Positions 25,026-34,381 of a stretch of DNA of 64,000 nt are shown here, piece by piece (the stretch's first letter is position 1; each line of letters begins with the position of its first letter). A model generated the notes under the pieces. It had not been told where the DNA came from. It searched no databases and saw only the letters and a list, made by a program, of their open reading frames with translations. A program made the position numbers and the translations under genes. Origin of the DNA: Kribbella amoyensis (GTDB lineage Bacteria; Actinomycetota; Actinomycetes; Propionibacteriales; Kribbellaceae); NCBI RefSeq assembly GCF_007828865.1, contig NZ_VIVK01000002.1, forward strand, positions 558,001 to 622,000, in the 5' to 3' direction.

Positions 25026-25918
25026 GTGCGACCGCAGCGGCCACTCGCCTGCGGGACCGGTTGACCACCGCGAGCATGGTCGGTCCCGCGCTGCTGCTCT
25101 TCGTCGTCATGCTCGTGGTGCCGGTCTGCCTGTCGGTCTATCTCAGCCTGACCGACTGGAACGGCTACAGCGCGAACCCGGCCCTGGTCGGACTACGGAA
25201 CTACTTCGACCTGGCCCGCAGCGAAGAGGCGATTCGCGCGGGCTGGGTGACCCTGGTGATCGCCGGGGTCGGCACGATCCTGCTCAGCGTGCTCGGCCTC
25301 GGGTTCGCCCTGCTGGTGAACGGCGCGTCCCGGCTGAACTCGATCTTCCGGGTGGTGCTCTTCTACCCGCACGTGCTCAGTGCCCTGGTCGTCGGGTTCC
25401 TGTGGAGCGCGGTGCTCGGCACGTCGGGCGTGGTCAACGGCTTCCTGACCACGCGCGGCGCCGAGGTGCTGCCGTTCCTGTCCAACCCGACCTGGGCGCT
25501 GGCCACCCTGATCGGCGTCCTGGTCTGGGCCGGGTTCGGCGTCAACGTCGTGCTCTACCTGGCCGGGTTGCAGACGATCTCGAAGGACCTGCTGGAGGCG
25601 GCCCGGATCGACGGCGCCTCGCCGCGGCAGACCTTCCTCAACGTGACCCTGCCGGCCCTGGCGCCGGTGGTCACGGTGAACCTGGTGCTCTCCCTGGTCA
25701 GCCTGCTGAAGACGTACGACCTGGTCGTGTCGCTGACCGGGGGAGGCCCGGCCGGGTCGACCCAGACCGCGGCGTACCTGATCCTGTGGGACTCGTTCCA
25801 CAACAACGCGCTCGGCTTCGGCTCGGCCCAGTCCGTGGTACTGATGCTGGTCACCGGTGGCCTCGCCCTCACCGTCGCGCGGCTGCGGTCCCGGGCCGAC
25901 CAGGGGGTGAAGGGATGA
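25022..25918 (+). CDS. Sugar ABC transporter permease (MalF type)
   Basis: A 298-residue inner-membrane protein with six predicted hydrophobic segments and the EAA loop EAARIDGASPRQTFLNVTLP that contacts the ATPase. ATG 25022 overlaps the binding-protein stop (ATGA), and its own stop overlaps the next permease in the same way. Confidence 0.92.
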   Translation: MSATAAATRLRDRLTTASMVGPALLLFVVMLVVPVCLSVYLSLTDWNGYSANPALVGLRNYFDLARSEEAIRAGWVTLVIAGVGTILLSVLGLGFALLVNGASRLNSIFRVVLFYPHVLSALVVGFLWSAVLGTSGVVNGFLTTRGAEVLPFLSNPTWALATLIGVLVWAGFGVNVVLYLAGLQTISKDLLEAARIDGASPRQTFLNVTLPALAPVVTVNLVLSLVSLLKTYDLVVSLTGGGPAGSTQTAAYLILWDSFHNNALGFGSAQSVVLMLVTGGLALTVARLRSRADQGVKG

Positions 25919-26799
25919 GCGCCATCCGCCTCGCCCGGGTCCGGACGAACGTCGCCAAGCCGGCGCCGGTCAAGGTCCGCGGACTCGGCCGGATCGTCTT
26001 CCTGACCGTGACCAGCATCCTGATGCTGGTGCCGATGTACCTGCTGGTGGTGAGCGCGTTCAAGTCCCAGCAGGACATCCTGGCGCACCCGTTCTCGCTG
26101 TCGCCGGACCTGCTCACCACCGAGTACCTGCAGAAGGCCTGGACGAACCCTGACTTCAACATCGTCAAGGGGTACGCGGTCACCGCGCTGTTCGTGGTGT
26201 CGGTGAACCTGCTGTCGGTCGCGCTGGCCGGCCCGGTGTCGTACGTGATCGCGCGGCGCACCGAGAAGCGGTTCCGGGTGCTGCTGTTGCTGTTCGTGGC
26301 CGGGACGTTCATCCCCAGCCAGGTGCTGGTGATTCCGGTCGTCTACACGCTGAAGTACCTCGGCCTGATGGGCACGATCCCCGGGTTCGTGCTGTTCGAG
26401 ACCACGCTGACGCTGCCGTTCTCGATCTTCCTGTACGCCGGGTACATCATGACGATCCCGGCCAGCCTGGACGAGGCCGCCTCGGTCGACGGCGCCGGCA
26501 AGCACCGGGTCTTCTGGTCGATCGTGTTCCCGCTGATGAAACCGGCCGTGGTCACGATGGTCATCCTGAACACCTTCTCGGTGTGGAACGACTTCGTGAA
26601 CCCGCAGATCATCCTCGGCCCGGGCAGCGGTCTCTACACCGTGACCACCGGCGTCTACGCGGCGGTCAGCCAGTACTCGACCGACTACACGGTCGTCTTC
26701 CCGACGCTGCTGCTCGCGGTGGCGCCCCTGCTGGTGGTCTTCGTCCTCCTGCAGCGGCACGTGATCAGCGGGCTGACCGCGGGGGCGACGAAGGGATGA
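25915..26799 (+). CDS. Sugar ABC transporter permease (MalG type)
   Basis: A 294-residue permease with six hydrophobic segments and the EAA motif DEAASVDGAGKHRVFWSIVF. It forms the heterodimeric channel with the preceding gene. Its stop overlaps the following gene by four bases (ATGA), tying the unknown protein at 26796 to the transporter operon. Confidence 0.92.
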   Translation: MSAIRLARVRTNVAKPAPVKVRGLGRIVFLTVTSILMLVPMYLLVVSAFKSQQDILAHPFSLSPDLLTTEYLQKAWTNPDFNIVKGYAVTALFVVSVNLLSVALAGPVSYVIARRTEKRFRVLLLLFVAGTFIPSQVLVIPVVYTLKYLGLMGTIPGFVLFETTLTLPFSIFLYAGYIMTIPASLDEAASVDGAGKHRVFWSIVFPLMKPAVVTMVILNTFSVWNDFVNPQIILGPGSGLYTVTTGVYAAVSQYSTDYTVVFPTLLLAVAPLLVVFVLLQRHVISGLTAGATKG

Positions 26800-28751
26800 C
26801 GACGATGATCGGCACCGCCGGAGTCGCAGCACCGCCCCGGGTCGTCGCGGCGACCCCGGTGGGCAGCCCGCCCGCGTGGGCGATCATGCAGCGCCGCCTG
26901 TTCGACGTGATGGACGAGGGCTGGTGGCTGTTCCGGGAACGCTACTGCCTGCCCGACGGCAGCCTCCGGTACGCGGGGGAGGTGCCCAGCCGGGACGGCG
27001 CCGACGACTTCTACGAGGCGTTCGTCAACTGGCCCGTGCTGTACCAGCTCGGTGGCGCCGACGACCTGCTGGACGTGTCCAAGTGGCACTGGGAAGGCGT
27101 CACCCGCCAGCTCACCGACCTGGGCTTCCTGGTCGACGAGTTCGAGCGCGGGTACGACTGGTTCCACCTCGGCGAGTCGATGATCTTCTTCTACTCGCTG
27201 TGCGCCGCCGACCCGGCCGACGAGGTGTTCCGCGAACGCGCGTACCGGTTCGCGGAGCTGTACCTGCCGGGATCGCCGACGGCCAACTACGACCCGGTGC
27301 ACCGGATCATCCGCGCCCCGCACAACGGTGCCGGCGGTCCGCGCTGGGGGATCAACGACGAGTGGCGCTCGTTCGGCGCGAACCTGGCCAGCATGAAGCC
27401 GTTCGGGCTGCCGCTGGCCGGTGTCCCCGGGATCGACACCTGGTCCGACCTGGAGGATCCGGCCAAGGCGGACCTGATGGGCGCGGAGATGACGCGCCGC
27501 CTCGGGGCCGGCGACGCGGCGGTGAACCTCGCCGCCACCACGCTCGCGGCCAACGCCTGGCTGTACGACCACAACGACCGGTTCGCCGCGTGGACGCTGG
27601 AGTACCTGGACGCGTGGCAGGAGCGGGCCCGCGCGAACGGCGGCATCATCCCGGACAACGTCGGGCCGAACGGCGTCGTCGGTGAGCTGCACGACGGTCG
27701 CTGGCACGGCGGGAACTACGGCTGGGCCTGGCCGCACGGTGTCTACAGCGTCGGCTCGGCCGCCTGTGTCGCCGCGGTCAACGGCGTCCTGCTGACCGGT
27801 GACGCGAGCCGCCTCGACCTCGCCCGCGACCTGCTGGACCACCTGTACGAGCGCGGCATCACCGGCACGGTCGACGCGACCGAGATGAGCATCCGGGACC
27901 GCTGGCAGGCCGAGCTCGGTGACGACACCGCGACGCCGACCCTGCTGATCCCGAACCGGTACCGCGAGGAGGGCTGGTTCGACTACCAGCCGCCGCAGCT
28001 GGGTCTGCCGATGTGGCTGTACCAGGTGGCGTTCCAGTCGTCGGACGGCGACCGGCTCCGGCAGTTGCGGGAGCGCAGCGGCTACGACTGGCGGACCGTC
28101 CACGACTTCCGCAACAAGGAGGACGCCGGGCACGAGGCGCCGTGGCTCGCGTTCCTGGCCGGCGACAACCCCGGGTACCCGGAGGCGATGCTCGGCGTCG
28201 CGCTCTCCCAGGTGCAGCGCCGGATGGACCTGATGGAGGCGGACCGCACCGACCCCGCCGACATGCACGTCCACCACTGGCAGCGGCACAACCCGGTCGG
28301 TACCGAGGCGCTGCTGCAGCTGACCACGGGGACGCCGCAGCTGCTGTACAACGGTGGCCTGCTGCCGTTCCGGGTGCTGTACCTCGATCCCGAGCGCAAC
28401 CGTCCCGGCCTGCCCGCGGATGTGGCCGCCCTGGTCGACAAGGTCGAACCGGAGCTCACCGGACTGCAACTGGTGAACCTGTCGGCCACCCAGACCCGGC
28501 GCGTCGTCGTCCAGGCCGGCGGCTTCGGCACCGAGCGGATCGACACGGCCACGGTGACCACGGCGAGCGGTACCTACCCGGGCCCGGCCCCGGCGTACAC
28601 CGCGCCCGTCCTGGCCGCCGGCACCGAGACGATCGTTGTTGACGGCAACCGCCTCGAGGTGGTCCTGCCGCCGGGCCGGACCATCCGGCTGGAGCTGCGG
28701 CTGACCCCGAACGCCTACCGGGCCGCGCACGTCGCGCTGGCCTCGGACTGA
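26796..28751 (+). CDS. Unknown six-hairpin-like glycan-processing protein
   Basis: A 651-residue cytosolic protein without a signal peptide. It is rich in Trp and Asp/Glu and has an alternation suggesting an (alpha/alpha)6 toroid (WWLFRERYC, WPVLYQLGG, WFHLGESMIFFYSL, HGGNYGWAWPHGVYSVG, HHWQRHNPVGTEALLQL), followed by a beta-sandwich from ~530. This layout is found in unsaturated-glycuronyl hydrolases, GH95/GH127-like enzymes and some polysaccharide lyases, but I do not recognise the family. Coupling to the permease gene suggests it acts on the imported oligosaccharide. Acidic catalytic residues cannot be named with confidence. Confidence 0.6.
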   Translation: MTTMIGTAGVAAPPRVVAATPVGSPPAWAIMQRRLFDVMDEGWWLFRERYCLPDGSLRYAGEVPSRDGADDFYEAFVNWPVLYQLGGADDLLDVSKWHWEGVTRQLTDLGFLVDEFERGYDWFHLGESMIFFYSLCAADPADEVFRERAYRFAELYLPGSPTANYDPVHRIIRAPHNGAGGPRWGINDEWRSFGANLASMKPFGLPLAGVPGIDTWSDLEDPAKADLMGAEMTRRLGAGDAAVNLAATTLAANAWLYDHNDRFAAWTLEYLDAWQERARANGGIIPDNVGPNGVVGELHDGRWHGGNYGWAWPHGVYSVGSAACVAAVNGVLLTGDASRLDLARDLLDHLYERGITGTVDATEMSIRDRWQAELGDDTATPTLLIPNRYREEGWFDYQPPQLGLPMWLYQVAFQSSDGDRLRQLRERSGYDWRTVHDFRNKEDAGHEAPWLAFLAGDNPGYPEAMLGVALSQVQRRMDLMEADRTDPADMHVHHWQRHNPVGTEALLQLTTGTPQLLYNGGLLPFRVLYLDPERNRPGLPADVAALVDKVEPELTGLQLVNLSATQTRRVVVQAGGFGTERIDTATVTTASGTYPGPAPAYTAPVLAAGTETIVVDGNRLEVVLPPGRTIRLELRLTPNAYRAAHVALASD

Positions 28752-28797
28752 CCTTCTTCCCCTTCACCGAACCACCACGAGCACGAGGAGACATATC

Positions 28798-29601
28798 TTG
28801 AGCAGCGGGATCGAACAAGCACCGGCGATGCCGGTCTGGGATCTTCCGGTCCGCGGCGACAACCCGCCGTCCCCGGACCCGGATCTGGTGTCGCGGTTGT
28901 CCGAGATCGGGTCGGCCACCGCCTGCGCCCGGTTGCACGGACAGGGCATCCGCCGGACCTTCGTCGACGGACCGACCAGCATGTCCCCCGGCAGCAAGAT
29001 CGTCGGCCGGGCCCTCACGCTGCAGTTCATGCCGCAGCGCGAGGACATCGCGGACGGTCAGTCGCAGGAGTACATCGAACGCAGTACGGCGCTGTGGGCC
29101 GTGCTCGACGAGGTACAGCCCGGGGACGTCCTGGTGGTCCAGGCCTACGGCAGCCACACCACCGGCTGCTTCGGCGACATGCTGGTCCGCTACTTCAAGC
29201 TCCGGGGCGGTGCCGGCATCGTGGTGGACGGCCGGATCCGCGACGTTCCCCGGGTCTCCGAGCTGGACGTCCCGATCTGGTCGACCGGCGCCACCCCCCA
29301 CTACGCGTCCCAGTCCGAACTGTTCCCGTGGGCGTACAACGTCCCGGTGGCGGTCGGCGGTGTCCTCACCCTGCCCGGTGACCTCGTGGTCGCGGACGAC
29401 GACGGCGCCGTCGTCGTGCCCCGGCGGCGGGCCGAATCGGTGGTGCAGGCCGCGGCCGAGCACGACGCGTGGGAGAAGTTCAGCCGGCGCCGGATCGACG
29501 AGGGCGCCCCGCTGCGCGACTACTACCCCCTGAACGAACGGACCCGGCTCGAGTACGAGGCCTGGCGTGACCAGCAGAACGGCAACCACGCCACCGAGTG
29601 A
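28798..29601 (+). CDS. RraA-fold aldolase/decarboxylase (HMG/CHA aldolase type)
   Basis: A 267-residue protein of the RraA family. The diagnostic GGAGIVVDGRIRDV lies around D144-D149 with the Arg and Asp used by class II pyruvate aldolases such as 4-hydroxy-4-methyl-2-oxoglutarate aldolase, and GDLVVADDDGAVVVP follows. The start is TTG 28798 with GAGGAG seven bases upstream. It probably splits a 4-hydroxy-2-oxo acid to pyruvate or decarboxylates a beta-keto acid. In this operon it is a candidate for the final C-C cleavage of a sugar-acid intermediate. Confidence 0.78.
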   Translation: MSSGIEQAPAMPVWDLPVRGDNPPSPDPDLVSRLSEIGSATACARLHGQGIRRTFVDGPTSMSPGSKIVGRALTLQFMPQREDIADGQSQEYIERSTALWAVLDEVQPGDVLVVQAYGSHTTGCFGDMLVRYFKLRGGAGIVVDGRIRDVPRVSELDVPIWSTGATPHYASQSELFPWAYNVPVAVGGVLTLPGDLVVADDDGAVVVPRRRAESVVQAAAEHDAWEKFSRRRIDEGAPLRDYYPLNERTRLEYEAWRDQQNGNHATE

Positions 29602-29634
29602 GGCCGGACCCATCCCCCGAGAGGACCCCCGCCC

Positions 29635-31506
29635 ATGATCAAGCAGTGGAAACGACGCCGGACGGCGGTGAGTACCGGTGTCGGGGTGGTTGCCCTGGCC
29701 CTGGTGACCGCCGCCGCCGTCAACTTCGGCGCCCAGCCCGCCGGCGCCGCGAAGTGTGAGAACTTCTGGGTCGCCCCGTCCGGCGACGACGCCGGCAAGG
29801 GCACCGAGAGCGACCCGTGGCGTACCGTCACCCGGGCCCGCGACCAGATCCGCGAGAAGAAGCTCAACGACGTGGCCAAGATGGGCTGCGACATCACCGT
29901 GAACCTGAAGGCCGGTGAGTACCCGGTCGGCAGCACGATCCAGTTCGACCAGCGCGACTCCGGCGCGAACGGCCACCAGGTGGTGTACCGCAGCGCCGAC
30001 GGCCCGGGCAAGGCGACGCTGTCCGGCGCCGAGGAGATCACCGGCTGGCAGGCGTACAAGGACGGCATCTACAAGGCCAAGATCGATCCGTCGAAGCCGT
30101 TCTACACGCTCTTCGAGGACGGCAAGCGGGCCACCAACGCGCGGTACCCGAACCGCGGCACGGACGACACCTGGTCGCCGTACCTGACGTCCATCCTCTA
30201 CGAAGAGGACAAGATGGACGTGCACAACTGGCTCTGGGGCAAGCCTGGTGACTGGGACCCGAGCTGGGACATGAGCCAGGCGTCGGTGACGATCTGGTCC
30301 GGTGGTTCGTGGAGCTGGTTCACCGACACGATCCCGCTGCTCGACACCAACTTCAAGAAGACCCAGACCACGCTGAAGTACTGGACCCGGTACGCGATGG
30401 TGAACAGCCGCGGCGGGTCGCGGTACTTCTTCCAGAACTCGCTGAGCTTCCTCGACCAGCCGGGCGAGTACTACCTGGACTACAAGGCCGGCGAGGTCTA
30501 CTACAAACCGCGCGGCGGATCGATGGACGGCGTCAAGGTGCTCCGGCCGACGGTGAAGACCGTGCTCGACCTGGCCGGCGCGTCGGCGGACGACCGGCTG
30601 CACGACGTCGCCTTCGACGGTCTCGGCGTGCAGTACTCCGACTTCGTCAGCTGGTACCGCAACGGCTGGGTGGCCGGCGGCGACTCGGGCGATGAGCACA
30701 AGTACCCCGAGTACGACCGGCAGATCGAGATGCCGCGGAACCGGTTCGGCGCGATCCGGCTGACCAACACCCGCAACATCGACCTGACCAAGCTGCACCT
30801 GTCCGACACCGGGTTCACCGGGATCTACCTGCTGTTCGCCAACGACCACGTGAACATCTCCGACAGCCTGCTGGAGAACATCGGGGCCGACGGCATCAAG
30901 GTCGAGGGCGGCTGGCCGGGTGAGGGCGACCTGAACAACCACCACACGATCAAGAACAACTACATCTCGCACATCGGCGAGCTGGTGCCGGGCGACTCGG
31001 CCGGGATCGAGCTGATGGACACCGGCAACAACACGATCGAGAACATCGTGGTCCGGCACAGCGCCCGGTACGGGATCAGCCTGGAGTCGCGGCCGGAGGT
31101 GAAGGACGGCGACCAGTACACCGACGGCAACAGCTTCAAGTACATCCGGCTGGAGGAGACCGGCCTGGACAGCGGTGACATGGGCTCCTTCTACAGCTAC
31201 GGCGTCGGCAACCAGGATCCGCACCCGATCAAGAACACCGTCGACCAGATGGTGATCGGCGACGTGATCCCGGACCCGTCGATGCCGGACGCCGGCGGCA
31301 CCCGTGGTGTGCACATGGACGCGGGTGGCTGTGGCTACGCGTTCAGCAACGTCCAGGTCGGCAACGTGACCGACCAGAAGTACCAGTCGTACCAGTGCAA
31401 CCAGGTGACGAACGCCGACTGGGAGACGGGCTTCGACGCGAGCAAGATGGAGTACGACAAGATCGGCGTCCTGCCGAGCTTCCCGTACGACGTCCCGAAG
31501 AACTGA
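29635..31506 (+). CDS. Secreted parallel beta-helix protein, GH141-like (copy 1)
   Basis: A 623-residue exported protein with a signal peptide to about residue 37 (cleavage near AGA-AK). It then shows the start typical of GH141/GH110-like beta-helices: FWVAPSGDDAGKGT, DPWRTVTRARDQIR, a DSGANGHQVVYRS block, GAEEITGW and LFEDGKRATNARYPN. The repeats N-H-x-I-x-N-N-Y-I-S-H-I and VEGGWPGEGD follow, as in right-handed beta-helices. GH141 includes alpha-L-fucosidases and xylanases. It is tandem with a closely similar paralogue. A catalytic acid cannot be assigned by eye. Confidence 0.72.
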   Translation: MIKQWKRRRTAVSTGVGVVALALVTAAAVNFGAQPAGAAKCENFWVAPSGDDAGKGTESDPWRTVTRARDQIREKKLNDVAKMGCDITVNLKAGEYPVGSTIQFDQRDSGANGHQVVYRSADGPGKATLSGAEEITGWQAYKDGIYKAKIDPSKPFYTLFEDGKRATNARYPNRGTDDTWSPYLTSILYEEDKMDVHNWLWGKPGDWDPSWDMSQASVTIWSGGSWSWFTDTIPLLDTNFKKTQTTLKYWTRYAMVNSRGGSRYFFQNSLSFLDQPGEYYLDYKAGEVYYKPRGGSMDGVKVLRPTVKTVLDLAGASADDRLHDVAFDGLGVQYSDFVSWYRNGWVAGGDSGDEHKYPEYDRQIEMPRNRFGAIRLTNTRNIDLTKLHLSDTGFTGIYLLFANDHVNISDSLLENIGADGIKVEGGWPGEGDLNNHHTIKNNYISHIGELVPGDSAGIELMDTGNNTIENIVVRHSARYGISLESRPEVKDGDQYTDGNSFKYIRLEETGLDSGDMGSFYSYGVGNQDPHPIKNTVDQMVIGDVIPDPSMPDAGGTRGVHMDAGGCGYAFSNVQVGNVTDQKYQSYQCNQVTNADWETGFDASKMEYDKIGVLPSFPYDVPKN

Positions 31507-31516
31507 GTCAACCCCT

Positions 31517-31550
31517 GGAAGGGCGCGGCCGCACCGGTCGCGCCCTTTCC
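31517..31550 (+). terminator. Probable terminator between the two beta-helix genes
   Basis: GGAAGGGCGCG (31517-31527) pairs with CGCGCCCTTTCC (31539-31550), one unpaired base, 11-base loop. There is no strong T-run, as is usual in GC-rich actinomycetes. It may attenuate rather than stop transcription into the second paralogue. Confidence 0.6.
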
Positions 31551-31660
31551 CCGGACCCACGGGCAAAGGTTTACCCACAGGCGAGGTGAAAGGAGGCCGG
31601 CGGACCGCACGAAAGCAGTACTTATTTCCACGTACCGCCCCGAGTGGAAGGAAGCCACAG

Positions 31661-33592
31661 ATGTCCCGCCAACGCAGCAGTACCAGAGCCCGTCTCGGTG
31701 CCAGGTCCGGCCTGGTCCTCGGCGCCGCCGTCGGGCTCGTCCTGCCCGCCCTCGTCCTCGGCAGCGGAGCGGCGCTCGGCGTCGCACCCCGCACCGCCGG
31801 CCAGGCCGATCAGGCGTCGGAGGCCGCCGGCTGCCCGTCGTTCTGGGTGTCCCCGGACGGCGACGACGCGGCGAACGGCACGCAGTCCAGGCCCTGGCGC
31901 ACCGTGGAGCATGCCCGCGACACGATCCGCGCCCGCAACCTCAACCAGCGGCAGACCTGTGACCTGGTCGTCAACCTCAAGGCCGGCACGTACAAGGTGG
32001 ACAAGACGATCGCGTTCGACGACCGCGACTCGGGGTCGAACGGGCACCAGGTGGTGTACCGGAGCGCGGACGGACCCGGCAAGGCGGTGTTCGAGTCCGC
32101 CGAGGAGGTCACCGGCTGGCAGCCGTACAAGGACGGGATCTTCCGTGCCCCCGTGGACGTGTCCCAGCCGTTCCACACGCTGTACGTCGACGGCAAGCGC
32201 GCCACCACCGCGCGGTACCCGAACCGCCGGTCAGACGAGGAGTGGGCGCCGTACCTGCGCTCGATCCTGTTCGACCCGACCAAGGAAGCGGTCCGGGACC
32301 AGCTCGGCTTCAACGCCGGGGACATCGACCCGTCCTGGGACCTGCGGCTCGGGTCGTCGTGGCCGGCGCAGGTCGTGGTCTGGTCGGGCGGTTCGTGGTC
32401 GTGGTTCACCGACACGATCCCGATGCTCGACATCAACTACACCAAGCGGCGGACGACGCTGGTGTACCCGGCGCGCTACGGGTTCATCAACTCCGGCGGC
32501 GGCTCCCGGTACTTCGTGCAGAACTCGCTCAGCCTGCTGGACCAGGCCGGGGAGTACTACCTCGACTGGGCGGCGAAGCAGCTGTACTACAAGCCGGCCG
32601 GCGGCACGATGGCAGGCGTCAAGGTGCAGCGGCCGACCCAGACCCAGGTGTTCTCGCTGGCCGGCGCCTCGGCGTCCCGGCGGGTGGAGAACATCTCCCT
32701 GGACGGGCTGGCGATCCGCAACACCGACTTCGTGGAGTGGTACCGGTACGGCTGGAACGGCACCGGTGACTCCGGTGTCAAGCACAAGTACCCCAGGTAC
32801 GACACCCAGATCGAGCTGCCCCGGAACCGGTTCGGCGCGATCACGCTGACCAACACCCGGGGCGTGCGGCTCGAGAACCTGCACATCTCGCAGACCGGGT
32901 TCACCGCGATCCAGCTGCTCTTCGCGAACGAGAAGACGACCGTGTCCGGCAGCCTGCTCGAGCACCTCGGCAACGACGGCATCAAGGTCGAGGGTGGCTA
33001 TCCCGGCGAGGGTGACCTGGCCCACGACAACACCTTCACCAACAACTACATCCACCACATCGGCGAGCTGGTCCCCGGCGACTCGGCCGGCGTCGAGCTC
33101 ATGAACACCGGCCGCAACGAGGTCAGCCACACCGTCGTCGAACACGGCGCCCGGTACGGCATCAGCATCGAGTCGCGGCCCGAGATCCCGAACGCCGACA
33201 ACTACACCGGCGCCAACACGGTGCACCACGTCCGGCTGTCCCACCTGGCGAAGGACAGCGGCGACACGGGACCGTTCTACGCGTACGGCGTCCGCAACGA
33301 ACCGCCGTACACCCCGGACGCGAAGGTGTCCCAGCTGATCGTCGACGACGCGAACGCCGACCCGTCGATGCCGGACGCCAAGCCGTACGGCGTGCACATG
33401 GACTTCGGCGGCTGCGGGTTCGCGTTCTCCGACGTCAAGGTGACCAACACCGAGAGCGATCCGTACCACGGCCCGTCCGCGGGTCCCTGCGACACCTTCG
33501 AGAACGTCAGCTGGGAGGACGGGTTCGACGACTCCCGGATGGAGTACGACCGGATCGGCGTGCTGCCGTCCTTCCCCTACGAGAAGCCCTGA
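31661..33592 (+). CDS. Secreted parallel beta-helix protein, GH141-like (copy 2)
   Basis: A 643-residue paralogue of the preceding protein. ATG 31661 is preferred over an upstream in-frame ATG because GGAAGGAAG lies just before it and it gives a proper signal peptide (GLVLGAAVGLVLPALVLGSG). It keeps the same blocks: FWVSPDGDDAANGT, RDSGSNGHQVVYRS, DGKRATTARYPN, VEGGYPGEGDLAHDN and GVHMDFGGCGFAF. By eye roughly 60% of aligned residues match. The pair likely arose by tandem duplication and may have split substrates. It has its own ribosome-binding site after a terminator-like hairpin. Confidence 0.72.
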   Translation: MSRQRSSTRARLGARSGLVLGAAVGLVLPALVLGSGAALGVAPRTAGQADQASEAAGCPSFWVSPDGDDAANGTQSRPWRTVEHARDTIRARNLNQRQTCDLVVNLKAGTYKVDKTIAFDDRDSGSNGHQVVYRSADGPGKAVFESAEEVTGWQPYKDGIFRAPVDVSQPFHTLYVDGKRATTARYPNRRSDEEWAPYLRSILFDPTKEAVRDQLGFNAGDIDPSWDLRLGSSWPAQVVVWSGGSWSWFTDTIPMLDINYTKRRTTLVYPARYGFINSGGGSRYFVQNSLSLLDQAGEYYLDWAAKQLYYKPAGGTMAGVKVQRPTQTQVFSLAGASASRRVENISLDGLAIRNTDFVEWYRYGWNGTGDSGVKHKYPRYDTQIELPRNRFGAITLTNTRGVRLENLHISQTGFTAIQLLFANEKTTVSGSLLEHLGNDGIKVEGGYPGEGDLAHDNTFTNNYIHHIGELVPGDSAGVELMNTGRNEVSHTVVEHGARYGISIESRPEIPNADNYTGANTVHHVRLSHLAKDSGDTGPFYAYGVRNEPPYTPDAKVSQLIVDDANADPSMPDAKPYGVHMDFGGCGFAFSDVKVTNTESDPYHGPSAGPCDTFENVSWEDGFDDSRMEYDRIGVLPSFPYEKP

Positions 33593-33597
33593 GGTTG

Positions 33598-34356
33598 ATG
33601 GATATTCACCGTTTCCAGGGACAGGTCGCCCTGATCACCGGAGCCGCCTCCGGGATCGGGGCGGCCTCGGCCCGCCGGATCGCCGCCGAGGGCGGCACCG
33701 TGATCGTCTGCGACCGTGACGGCGCGGCCGCCGAGGCGCTGGGCCAGGAGCTCGGCGGCCGCGGCTACCCCCTCGACGTCACCGACCTCGCCCGGACCGA
33801 GGAGGTGGTCGAGGCGGTGACGGCCGAGTTCGGCGGCGTGCACGTCCTGGTCAGCGCGGCCGGCGTGGACGTCTGCGACACCGTGCCGAACACGACACCG
33901 GACGAGTGGCGGACGATCCTCGACGTCGACCTGACCGGGGTCTACCACTCCTGCCGCGCGGTCCTGCCCGGCTTCCTCGCGCGCGGCAGTGGCGCGATCG
34001 TGACGATCTCGTCCGCGATCGGCACCGTCGGCGAGCGGAACCGGTCCGCGTACTGCGCGGCCAAGGCCGGCGTGGAGAACCTGACCCGGGCGATGGCGCT
34101 GGACCACGGCCGGGCCGGCGTCCGGGCGAACTGCGTGGCGCCCGGGCTGATCGACACCCCGTTGATCCGCAACGGCAAGGTCGGCGGCGAGGACGACCCC
34201 GGCGCGATGGCGGCGATGGTGGACCGGCACCACGCCCTCGGCCGGATCGGGCGGCCCGAGGAGGTCGCCGCGGCGATCGCCTTCCTGGCCAGTGACGACG
34301 CCTCTTTCATCACCGGTGCGGTGCTTCCCGTGGACGCGGGCTGGACCGCCCAATGA
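33598..34356 (+). CDS. SDR-family NAD(P)-dependent dehydrogenase
   Basis: A 252-residue short-chain dehydrogenase: TGAASGIGAA cofactor motif near 15-24, S-A-A-G at the NAG position, catalytic Ser in VTISSAIG and YCAAK. It begins five bases after the stop of the beta-helix gene (ATG 33598; TTG 33595 also possible) and 25 bases before the CoA-transferase gene. Likely oxidises a hydroxyl on a sugar-acid or acyl intermediate. It is distinct from the SDR at 7520. Confidence 0.85.
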   Translation: MDIHRFQGQVALITGAASGIGAASARRIAAEGGTVIVCDRDGAAAEALGQELGGRGYPLDVTDLARTEEVVEAVTAEFGGVHVLVSAAGVDVCDTVPNTTPDEWRTILDVDLTGVYHSCRAVLPGFLARGSGAIVTISSAIGTVGERNRSAYCAAKAGVENLTRAMALDHGRAGVRANCVAPGLIDTPLIRNGKVGGEDDPGAMAAMVDRHHALGRIGRPEEVAAAIAFLASDDASFITGAVLPVDAGWTAQ

Positions 34357-34381
34357 CGACACAGTAAGGAACTTGGACGGT

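Noticed and set aside
28456..31794. 1112-codon minus-strand open frame
   Set aside because: Opposite the RraA and beta-helix genes; no recognisable motif and typical shadow composition.
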